Source of the DNA: Acidobacteriaceae bacterium
Lineage (GTDB): Bacteria; Acidobacteriota; Terriglobia; Terriglobales; Acidobacteriaceae
DNA length: 8,322 nt
Assembly: GCA_027306745.1 (NCBI GenBank)
Contig: DAHUZD010000214.1
Coordinates: 1-8,322 of the forward strand
Direction: 5' to 3'
Below the pieces are notes generated by a model. It was not told where the DNA came from and searched no databases. It saw nothing but the letters and a program-made list of their open reading frames with translations. How positions within the stretch are numbered: the stretch's first letter is position 1; the number at the start of each line of letters is the position of its first letter. This document shows, in pieces, positions 1 to 6,035 of the stretch. The position numbers were made by a program, and so were the translations under genes.

Positions 1-303
1 ATTCGCACCTTTGAGACCTACACGCGCAACACGATGGACATCTCGGCAATTCCGGTGCTCAAGCACCTGTCGCATCTGCCCGTGCTCGGCGATCCGTCGC
101 ATGGTACTGGCCGCAGAGACATGGTTCCAGCACTAGCGCGCGCCTCTCTGGCCGCCGGTTGTGATGGCCTGCTGATGGAAGTCCACCCGAATCCTGAAAA
201 GGCCGTCTCGGATGGTGCACAAACCCTCTTCCCGCAGCAGTTCGACAAGCTGATGGGCGAGTTGCGCGCCAGTGCCCCGGCCGTGGGCCGCACGGTGGCC
301 TAA
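1..303 (+). CDS. aroF: 3-deoxy-7-phosphoheptulonate (DAHP) synthase, type I-beta, C-terminal part
   Basis: This is the last 100 residues of DAHP synthase; the gene starts before the window. The enzyme condenses phosphoenolpyruvate with erythrose-4-phosphate in the cytoplasm, the first step of the shikimate pathway. The visible part is the end of the TIM barrel. It has the [12 protein letters not shown] stretch (visible residues 2-13), [10 protein letters not shown] (31-40) and [14 protein letters not shown] (59-72). Visible H34, E60 and D71 have the same spacing (26 and 11 residues) as the metal ligands His, Glu and Asp of the Thermotoga-type enzyme, so the metal site looks intact. The I-beta class is inferred from these motifs. 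Any N-terminal regulatory domain (ACT-like or chorismate mutase) lies outside the window. The gene ends in TAA 26 bp before tyrA, so the two are probably co-transcribed. The symbol aroF is a family label, not proof of orthology to the E. coli isozyme. Confidence 0.94.
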   Translation: MRTFETYTRNTMDISAIPVLKHLSHLPVLGDPSHGTGRRDMVPALARASLAAGCDGLLMEVHPNPEKAVSDGAQTLFPQQFDKLMGELRASAPAVGRTVA

Positions 304-329
304 CCAGATTCCAACCGACAGGGGGCGCC

Positions 330-1211
330 GTGTCCACGGGTTCAGTGCAGAACATTACGATCCTCGGCACAGGACTCATCGGCGCCTCGCTGGGCTTGGC
401 CCTGCGCGCGCGGGGATTTTCCGGCACGCTTACGGGCTGGGATAAAAATGCAGGCGAGGCCGCAACGGCCCTGCGTCTCGGCGCAATTCACTGCACAACC
501 AACGACCCCATCGCCGCAGCAAAATCCAGCGAAATCATCGTGCTTGCAACCCCCGTGCTCGCCATTCTCGACTGGATGGAAAAGCTCGCGCCCCGGCTGC
601 ATCCCGGACAATTACTCACCGACGTGGGCAGCACCAAACAGCGCATTTGCGAGCGCGCAGAGCCGTTGTTTTCATACGGCTCCCATGCCGAGTTCCTCGC
701 TGGGCATCCCATGGCGGGCAAAGAGGTCTATGGCGCTGCGAACGCCGATGCGGAACTCTTTCAGGGAGCCGTCTGGCTCTTCACGCCACTGCCGAATGCC
801 CCGGCCGCGCCGACTCCGCTGCAACAAGCCTGGCGGACGTGGGTGCAGGCCCTTGGCTGCCGCATCGTCGATGTGGACCCCACCCGGCATGATGAGCTGT
901 GCGCCTGGGCCAGCCATTTGCCACAAATGGTGGGCACCGCACTAGCTGCACTGCTGGAAGACAGCTTTGGTGCGACGCCGGAACAGCGCGCAGGGCTGCG
1001 CGATGTGGGCGGACGCGCCATGCGCGAGATGACCCGGCTCGGTGCCAGCCCTTACTCCATGTGGCGCGACATTGCACAGACTAACGCCGATGCGCTGGGC
1101 GCAACCCTGCTGGCCTTGGAGCAGCGACTGGCGCACATCCGCGAAAATCTAAAGCAACCGGAGCTGCGCGCAGAATTTGATCGCGCCAACCAATTCCGCA
1201 AAAATTTTTAG
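330..1211 (+). CDS. tyrA: Prephenate dehydrogenase (monofunctional TyrA)
   Basis: A 293-residue cytoplasmic enzyme that oxidatively decarboxylates prephenate to 4-hydroxyphenylpyruvate, or arogenate to tyrosine, using NAD(P)+. The N-terminal Rossmann fold has GTGLIG at residues 13-18, and an acidic D38 at the end of the second strand favours NAD+ over NADP+ (inference). TDVGSTK (97-103) and GHPMAGKE (125-132) are family signatures; H126 aligns with the catalytic His. The helical C-terminal domain has SHLPQ, with H196, and the MTRLGAS segment with R236, which matches the substrate-binding Arg. There is no fused chorismate mutase or ACT domain, and the length fits the short monofunctional class. 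The start is a GTG with an AGGGGG stretch (320-325) just upstream; a second in-frame GTG at 345 would also keep the whole NAD fold but lacks a clear ribosome site. Being next to a DAHP synthase fits a tyrosine operon. Substrate choice between prephenate and arogenate cannot be read from the sequence. Confidence 0.94.
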   Translation: MSTGSVQNITILGTGLIGASLGLALRARGFSGTLTGWDKNAGEAATALRLGAIHCTTNDPIAAAKSSEIIVLATPVLAILDWMEKLAPRLHPGQLLTDVGSTKQRICERAEPLFSYGSHAEFLAGHPMAGKEVYGAANADAELFQGAVWLFTPLPNAPAAPTPLQQAWRTWVQALGCRIVDVDPTRHDELCAWASHLPQMVGTALAALLEDSFGATPEQRAGLRDVGGRAMREMTRLGASPYSMWRDIAQTNADALGATLLALEQRLAHIRENLKQPELRAEFDRANQFRKNF

Positions 1212-1221
1212 GCACCGCCCA

Positions 1222-1250
1222 TTGCACAATTTCCCGCCGTTGCGTACAAC
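1222..1250 (+). promoter_or_regulatory. Possible weak sigma70-type promoter for nnr
   Basis: The 45-bp gap between tyrA and nnr contains TTGCAC (1222-1227) and TACAAC (1245-1250) separated by exactly 17 bp. The match to consensus is modest, 3 of 6 and 4 of 6. A start site about 7 bases after the -10 box would fall on or next to the ATG at 1257. That gives a leaderless message, in line with the absence of a purine-rich ribosome site before nnr. This is pattern matching only, and chance occurrence is quite possible. Confidence 0.22.
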
Positions 1251-1256
1251 GGCAGC

Positions 1257-2852
1257 ATGAGGGTTTTCACGGCTGCGGAGATGCGGGCCTGCGACGAACG
1301 CACTGTGCGCGAGCACGGCATCCCCGTGCACCGGCTCATGGAAAATGCGGGGGCTGCCGTGACGCGCTTTGCACGGCGGCTCTACCCAAATGCGCGACGC
1401 ATCACCGTCTTCTGCGGCAAGGGCAACAACGGCGGCGACGGCCTGGTGGCTGCGCGGCTGCTGGCTGCAGAGGGCTGCACGGTGACCACGCTGCTGCTGG
1501 CCCAGCCGCAGCAAATGCAGGGAGCAGCCCGGCGGGCGCTGGACCAACTCGCTGAAAATCCAATCCTGCTCCTCAACGAAGCCGACTTGGCTTCCGAGCC
1601 GGTGCGGGCGCATCTGGCGCAGACCGAACTCTTTATTGACGCGATCTTTGGCACAGGCTTCCGCCCACCGCTCACGGGCCTGCCGCTGGCCGTACGCGAC
1701 GCTGTCACGCACCACGCAGCGCCGGTGTTGGCCGTCGACCTTCCCACGGGCTGGGATGCCGATGCAACCGCCTTCACGGCCCAGCCAGTCTTCCCTGCCG
1801 ACGCCGTGCTGACCTTTACCGCGCCGAAGTTTGCGCACATCTTTGGAGCGCTCACCGGAACCAACCGGCGCGGCCCCATCGCCGTCGCCTCCATCGGCTC
1901 ACCGGAAGAGGCCCAGCAGTCGGACGCCCATCTGCACTGGACCGGCTCCGCGCGGCAACTTGCCGCAACGCCGCGCCCACTCAACACGCACAAGGGCAGC
2001 TTTGGCCACGTGCTGGTCATCGGCGGTTCCCGCGGAAAATCCGGCGCTCCGGCCATGGCTGCATTGGCCGCTCTGCGCGCAGGCGCAGGCCTGGTTACAG
2101 CCGCCGTGCCCGAGAGCATCGCCTCCACTGTGTCCGCGCTGGCCCCGGAGATGATGACCGTTCCGCTGACAGAGACCGCTGCCGGAGGCATCGCGCTCGG
2201 CAACCTGAACCGGCTACGGCAAGATTTTTTTGCCAACGATAAAGTGACGATCGCCCTGGGCCCCGGCATCGGCCGCGATGCGCAAACTCTGGAGTTTGTT
2301 CGTCAACTGGTGCAGAGCGTGCGCCAGCCCATCGTGCTGGACGCTGACGGCCTGCACGCATTTGCCTCTGCATACACACTGCGGCTGCTCGACGGAAGCA
2401 ATCGCACGCTGGTGCTGACGCCGCATCCCGGCGAGATGGCCAGCCTGTTGAGCACAACCGTGGACCTCATCGAAGCCAATCGCATCCGCACCGCACGCGA
2501 GTTTGCCCAGCAATTCCGGCTGACGCTGGTGTTGAAAGGCTGGCGCACGCTGGTTGCGCACCCGGACGGTGCGCTGGCGGCCAACACCAGCGGCAACCCC
2601 GGCCTGGCCAAAGGCGGCCGCGGCGATATGCTGACGGGCATCACAGCAGCACTGATCGCACAACACCCGGCCCACGCGGCGCAGGCTGTCGAGGCCGCCG
2701 TCTGGCTGCATGGCGCAGCCGCCGATGCCGCTCTGGCGCAACAGAATGAGCACACGCTGCTGGCCACCGACTTGATCGCCCATCTGGCACAGGCTTGGAG
2801 CGCTCCCATCTGCAAGGATGGATTTGTATGGTTGCAGGAGGGCCGCGGATGA
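1257..2852 (+). CDS. nnr: Bifunctional NAD(P)HX epimerase / ADP-dependent NAD(P)HX dehydratase
   Basis: A 531-residue metabolite-repair enzyme with two fused domains. The N-terminal YjeF_N epimerase domain (about 1-215) interconverts R- and S-NAD(P)HX. The C-terminal ribokinase-like domain (about 225-520) dehydrates S-NAD(P)HX back to NAD(P)H with ATP or ADP. Epimerase signatures are LMENAG (27-32), GKGNNGGDG (54-62), D128 in a DAIFGTGF segment and VDLPTGWD around D161, where DxPSG is usual. Dehydratase signatures are HKGSFGHVLVIGGS (245-258), GPGIG (335-339), LDADGLH (361-367), TPHPGEM (388-394) and NPGLAKGGRGD ending at D457, the expected catalytic base. Residue 455 is Arg where Ser, Thr or Ala is usual in the GGxGD loop. 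The length is normal for the fused protein. The ATG at 1257 has no obvious ribosome site. The stop codon overlaps the tsaE start (ATGA), and the same neighbour pair occurs in E. coli as yjeF-yjeE. Confidence 0.96.
   Translation: MRVFTAAEMRACDERTVREHGIPVHRLMENAGAAVTRFARRLYPNARRITVFCGKGNNGGDGLVAARLLAAEGCTVTTLLLAQPQQMQGAARRALDQLAENPILLLNEADLASEPVRAHLAQTELFIDAIFGTGFRPPLTGLPLAVRDAVTHHAAPVLAVDLPTGWDADATAFTAQPVFPADAVLTFTAPKFAHIFGALTGTNRRGPIAVASIGSPEEAQQSDAHLHWTGSARQLAATPRPLNTHKGSFGHVLVIGGSRGKSGAPAMAALAALRAGAGLVTAAVPESIASTVSALAPEMMTVPLTETAAGGIALGNLNRLRQDFFANDKVTIALGPGIGRDAQTLEFVRQLVQSVRQPIVLDADGLHAFASAYTLRLLDGSNRTLVLTPHPGEMASLLSTTVDLIEANRIRTAREFAQQFRLTLVLKGWRTLVAHPDGALAANTSGNPGLAKGGRGDMLTGITAALIAQHPAHAAQAVEAAVWLHGAAADAALAQQNEHTLLATDLIAHLAQAWSAPICKDGFVWLQEGRG
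2836..2841 (+). promoter_or_regulatory. Ribosome binding site of tsaE (AGGAGG)
   Basis: A perfect AGGAGG lies 7 bp before the ATG at 2849, inside the end of nnr. It decides the tsaE start in favour of 2849 over the in-frame ATG at 2795, which lies 18 codons upstream within nnr and has no such site. It also lets tsaE be translated by re-initiation at the ATGA overlap. Confidence 0.85.
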
Positions 2853-3334
2853 ACACGCATTCCACAGGCGCACAAACACACGTGTACGTCACGCACTCCA
2901 GCGAGGAGACCATTGCGCTGGGCCGCGAGCTGGCCCTGCTGCTGGCCCCACCAAAAATGCTGGTGCTGCGTGGTGACCTGGGTGCCGGCAAGACGACGCT
3001 GGTCAAAGGCATCGCCGCCGCCCTGGGCGCAGCCGAGCCAGAGGAGATCACCAGCCCCACTTTTACGCTGATCCACGAATATGAAGGCCAATTGCCGGCG
3101 AGCGACGCGCAACCTTCCGCACAGGCAGTGCGTCTGTATCACATCGACGTCTACCGGCTGGAAAGCCAGCGGCAGCTCGACACGCTGGGCATGGAAGAGT
3201 TTCTAATCCCAGACAGCATCGTGCTGGTTGAATGGGGAGAAAAATTTCCTTGGATCGTTGCTCACAGTCATGGAGAAATCTCCATCCACGCATTGCACGG
3301 CGAGGAGCGGAAAATCACGCTCAGCCTGCACTAA
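2849..3334 (+). CDS. tsaE: tRNA N6-threonylcarbamoyladenosine (t6A37) biosynthesis ATPase TsaE
   Basis: A 161-residue P-loop ATPase that works with TsaB, TsaD and TsaC in the cytoplasm to make t6A at position 37 of ANN-decoding tRNAs. TsaE drives turnover of the TsaBD complex. The Walker A motif GDLGAGKTT is at residues 42-50, followed by the family signatures SPTF (69-72), HIDVYRL (98-104) and VEWGEK (127-132), all intact. The loop between the SPTF strand and HIDVYRL (roughly 79-97) is about ten residues longer than I recall for E. coli TsaE and is rich in Ala, Ser, Pro and Gln. The start at 2849 is supported by a perfect AGGAGG, and the ATG overlaps the nnr stop by ATGA, suggesting translational coupling. 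The other t6A genes are not in the window. The next gene begins only 26 bp downstream, but its metabolic role is unrelated. Confidence 0.96.
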   Translation: MNTHSTGAQTHVYVTHSSEETIALGRELALLLAPPKMLVLRGDLGAGKTTLVKGIAAALGAAEPEEITSPTFTLIHEYEGQLPASDAQPSAQAVRLYHIDVYRLESQRQLDTLGMEEFLIPDSIVLVEWGEKFPWIVAHSHGEISIHALHGEERKITLSLH

Positions 3335-3350
3335 AATGAAAACTTCAGCT

Positions 3351-3356
3351 AAAGGA
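3351..3356 (+). promoter_or_regulatory. Ribosome binding site of the GH51 gene
   Basis: AAAGGA lies 4 bp before the ATG at 3361, a slightly short spacing. It sits in the 26-bp gap after tsaE. That gap is too small to hold a full promoter, so transcription must read through from tsaE or start inside the tsaE coding region. I saw no convincing -35/-10 pair or terminator there. Confidence 0.5.
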
Positions 3357-3360
3357 CCCC

Positions 3361-5310
3361 ATGCACAAACGCAATCTTCTGCCAGCCCTGTATCCCGCTG
3401 CTCTGCTCGTGATGGCGCAGATGGCCGCGGCGCAAGCCAAACCCATGCCCGCTGTACAAGCCGCCGTGCTGACCATCCAGGCAGACAAGAGCCTCGCCAA
3501 GGTTAGCCCCACGTTGTACGGATTAATGACGGAAGAGATCAACCACTCCTACGACGGTGGCCTGTATGCCGAGTTGATTCGCAACCGCGCGATGCAGCAC
3601 GATCCCAGCGCCGTTCCCGCTTGGGCAGCCCTGCCCGAGTGGCCGCTGGTGCTCATTGGCTCCGCACGCGCAACCGCTACGCTGGACGCCAAGGATGGTC
3701 CCAGCGCGGAACTGACGCGCAGCTTAAAACTGACCGTGCAGCAAGCCGATGCAGACAACCCGGCCGGCGTGCGCAACGATGGCTTCTGGGGCATTCCTTT
3801 ACGGCCCAACACCACCTACTCTGGATCGCTGTACGCCAAGGCCAATGCTGGTGCGGCCGGACCACTCACAGTGCGCTTGGTCAACAATAATACCGGCGCC
3901 ACCATCGCCACTGCACAGATTCCTACGCTCAGCCCAGAGTGGAAACAGTACGGCTTCACGCTCAAAACTGGCACCATCGCCGCCTCAGAAGATAATCATT
4001 TTGAACTCGCCGCTGCCCATCCCGGCACATATTGGCTGGACATGGTCTCGCTCTTTCCGCCCACCTACAACAACACGCCCAACGGCAATCGCGTCGATCT
4101 CATGGAAAAGCTGGCGGCGATGCATCCGGCGTTTCTGCGTCTGCCTGGCGGAAATTATCTGGAGGGCAACACCATCGCACAGCGCTTCCGCTGGCGGCAA
4201 ACTCTTGGACCGCTCGTCGATCGCCCCACGCACATGAGTCCCTGGGGGTATCGCAGCTCCGACGGTCTGGGCCTGCTGGAGTATTTGAAGTGGTGTGAAG
4301 ACCTGCACATGCAGCCGGTGCTGGCCGTTTACGCTGGCTACTCGCTGCGCGGTGAACACGTGGCGCCCGGAAAAGATTTGCAGCCATACGTGCAAAGCGC
4401 GTTGGATGAAATTGAGTACGTCACTGGAAGCGCGCAAACCCGCTGGGGCGAGGAGCGCGTCAAGGACGGCCATCCTGCACCCTTCCCGCTCACCTACATT
4501 GAGGTGGGCAATGAGGACAACTTCGACAAGTCCAACAGCTATGACGTCCGCTTCACGCAGTTCTACGACGCGATCCGCAAGCAATACCCGCATCTGCAGA
4601 TCATCGCCACCGCACCCGTTAAAAGCCGCACGCCCGACGTGATCGATGAGCACTACTACCGCACTCCAGAAGAATTTTTCAACGATGCGAGCCACTATGA
4701 CCAGGCCAGCCGCAAAGGCCCAAAGATTTTCGTCGGCGAGTGGGCAACGATGGAAGGCTCGCCAACACCCGACATGGGCGCGGCCCTCAGCGACGCCGCG
4801 TGGATGACCGGCCTCGAACGCAACAGCGATCTGGTCATTATGGCGGCATATGCGCCTCTGCTGGTCAACGTTCATCCCATGGCTATGCAGTGGACACCCA
4901 ACCTGATCGGCTACGATGCGCTCCACAACTATGGCTCGCCCAGCTACTACGCGCAGGTGCTCTTCAGCAATCACCTGGGCACAGAGGTCACCGGCTCCGC
5001 GCTTGCCGGTGCCGGCCCACGCCTGTATGAATCCGTAACGCGCGACGAGGCAAAGCACATTTTGTATGTGAAGATCGTCAATGCCGCCTCTGCGCCGCAG
5101 TCGCTGAAAATTCACATTGCAGGCGTGCATGGCATTGATAGCCACGCGCGCCTGCTGGAACTCCATGGCCACAGCATGGAAGAGACCAACACGCTGGCTG
5201 ATCCTATGCGCATCGCGCCTGTGAGCAGCTCCATCGCGGGCGTTGCATCCAGTTTCCAGCGGAGCATCCCGCCCGATTCCATCTCTGTTTTTGAAATTCA
5301 CTATCATTGA
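3361..5310 (+). CDS. Secreted alpha-L-arabinofuranosidase, glycoside hydrolase family 51
   Basis: A 649-residue exported retaining glycosidase that removes terminal alpha-L-arabinofuranose from arabinan, arabinoxylan or their oligosaccharides. A Sec signal peptide is clear: basic HKRN, a hydrophobic stretch to about residue 23, and likely cleavage after AAAQA (residue 26). There is no lipobox Cys, so it is periplasmic or secreted. The barrel starts with SPTLYGLMTEEINH and IRNRAM, is interrupted by a beta-rich segment (about 80-235) resembling a CBM4/9-type carbohydrate-binding module, and resumes with RLPGGNYLEG (260-269). E385 in VGNEDN is the expected acid/base. HYY lies at 431-433, and E460 in VGEWATMEGS is the expected nucleophile. 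The last 150 or so residues form the usual C-terminal beta-sandwich. Length and domain order match the secreted, module-containing GH51 branch. The gene is followed after 14 bp by araD, which supports arabinose as the product. The exact polymer preference cannot be told. Confidence 0.94.
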   Translation: MHKRNLLPALYPAALLVMAQMAAAQAKPMPAVQAAVLTIQADKSLAKVSPTLYGLMTEEINHSYDGGLYAELIRNRAMQHDPSAVPAWAALPEWPLVLIGSARATATLDAKDGPSAELTRSLKLTVQQADADNPAGVRNDGFWGIPLRPNTTYSGSLYAKANAGAAGPLTVRLVNNNTGATIATAQIPTLSPEWKQYGFTLKTGTIAASEDNHFELAAAHPGTYWLDMVSLFPPTYNNTPNGNRVDLMEKLAAMHPAFLRLPGGNYLEGNTIAQRFRWRQTLGPLVDRPTHMSPWGYRSSDGLGLLEYLKWCEDLHMQPVLAVYAGYSLRGEHVAPGKDLQPYVQSALDEIEYVTGSAQTRWGEERVKDGHPAPFPLTYIEVGNEDNFDKSNSYDVRFTQFYDAIRKQYPHLQIIATAPVKSRTPDVIDEHYYRTPEEFFNDASHYDQASRKGPKIFVGEWATMEGSPTPDMGAALSDAAWMTGLERNSDLVIMAAYAPLLVNVHPMAMQWTPNLIGYDALHNYGSPSYYAQVLFSNHLGTEVTGSALAGAGPRLYESVTRDEAKHILYVKIVNAASAPQSLKIHIAGVHGIDSHARLLELHGHSMEETNTLADPMRIAPVSSSIAGVASSFQRSIPPDSISVFEIHYH

Positions 5311-5313
5311 GGC

Positions 5314-5318
5314 AAGGA
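5314..5318 (+). promoter_or_regulatory. Ribosome binding site of araD
   Basis: AAGGA lies 6 bp before the ATG at 5325, in the 14-bp gap after the GH51 stop. It selects this ATG over the in-frame TTG at 5307, which overlaps the GH51 stop codon and has no ribosome site. The protein from 5325 also begins at the same point as E. coli AraD. Confidence 0.75.
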
Positions 5319-5324
5319 ACAAGA

Positions 5325-6035
5325 ATGCTCGAAGAACTACGGCAACAGGTGGTGGAGGCCAATCAGGCGATTGTCCGGCACGGATTGGTGCTCTCCACCT
5401 TTGGTAATGTCAGCGCTATCGATCGCGCACAAGGCTTGGTCGCCATTAAGCCCAGCGGCGTGCCCTATGCGGAACTGAAACCCTCCGACATCGTCGTCAC
5501 CGATCTGGACGGCAAGATCGTTGCGGGATCGCTGCGGCCATCCTCGGATCTGGATACGCACATTGTGCTCTATCGCGCTTTTGTCTCGATTGGCGCAGTG
5601 GTGCACACACATTCGGAATATGCCACCATCTGGGCGCAAGCAGGCCGCGCCATCCCCTGCTATGGCACCACGCACGCTGATTATTTTTATGGGCCGGTGC
5701 CCTGCACGCCTGTGCTCAGCGCACAAGAGGTGCAACAGGCCTACGTCCGCAACACGGGCGAGGCCATCGTTCGACACTTTCACAGCGCAGAGATTGATCC
5801 AGAATCCATACCCGCCGCGCTTGTCGCCGGGCACGCACCTTTCTGCTGGGGCACAACGCTGGACCAGGCCGTGCACCACGCCGTCATTCTGGAGTTTGTC
5901 GCACGCATGGCCCTGCACACGGAATCACTCTCGGGTCCGGGCCGCGGCATCTCCCAGCATCTGCTCGACCGTCACCACCGGCGCAAACATGGCGCCACAG
6001 CCACCTACGGCCAAGGAAATCCCCAAACAAAATGA
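5325..6035 (+). CDS. araD: L-ribulose-5-phosphate 4-epimerase
   Basis: A 236-residue cytoplasmic class II aldolase-fold enzyme that converts L-ribulose-5-phosphate to D-xylulose-5-phosphate, the last step of L-arabinose catabolism. It aligns along its length with E. coli AraD as I recall it. It has LEELRQQVVEAN at the N-terminus, TFGNVSAIDR, IKPSGVPY, SSDLDTH (73-79) and VVHTHSEYATIWAQAG with zinc ligands H94 and H96. TTHADYFYG follows with catalytic D119, then the third zinc ligand H170 in AGHAPF, and a C-terminal DRHHRRKHGATATYGQ with Y228 matching the catalytic Tyr. These correspond to E. coli H95, H97, D120, H171 and Y229. Full conservation of the AraD-specific Tyr and Asp argues against fuculose or rhamnulose aldolases of the same fold. 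The stop overlaps the araB start (ATGA), so the two are a translationally coupled pair. Confidence 0.95.
   Translation: MLEELRQQVVEANQAIVRHGLVLSTFGNVSAIDRAQGLVAIKPSGVPYAELKPSDIVVTDLDGKIVAGSLRPSSDLDTHIVLYRAFVSIGAVVHTHSEYATIWAQAGRAIPCYGTTHADYFYGPVPCTPVLSAQEVQQAYVRNTGEAIVRHFHSAEIDPESIPAALVAGHAPFCWGTTLDQAVHHAVILEFVARMALHTESLSGPGRGISQHLLDRHHRRKHGATATYGQGNPQTK

Noticed and set aside
1382..2269. A 295-codon open frame on the - strand inside nnr
   Set aside because: The composition is Ser/Ala/Arg-biased, there is no known domain, and it is fully covered by a conserved gene on the other strand.
2795..2848. Upstream ATG as the start of tsaE
   Set aside because: It would add 18 residues lying inside nnr with no ribosome site, while the ATG at 2849 has a perfect AGGAGG and a classic ATGA overlap.
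3336..3506. Small open frame starting just after the tsaE stop
   Set aside because: It has no ribosome site, overlaps the GH51 signal peptide region in another frame, and encodes a Ser/Arg/Ala-rich sequence with no motif.
3985..5322. A 445-codon open frame on the - strand opposite the GH51 gene
   Set aside because: It lies fully antisense to a well-supported gene. Its product is rich in His, Cys, Arg and Val with no recognisable motif. Long antisense frames are expected in GC-rich coding DNA.
5307..5324. TTG at 5307 as the start of araD
   Set aside because: The ATG at 5325 has an AAGGA 6 bp upstream and matches the N-terminus of known AraD.
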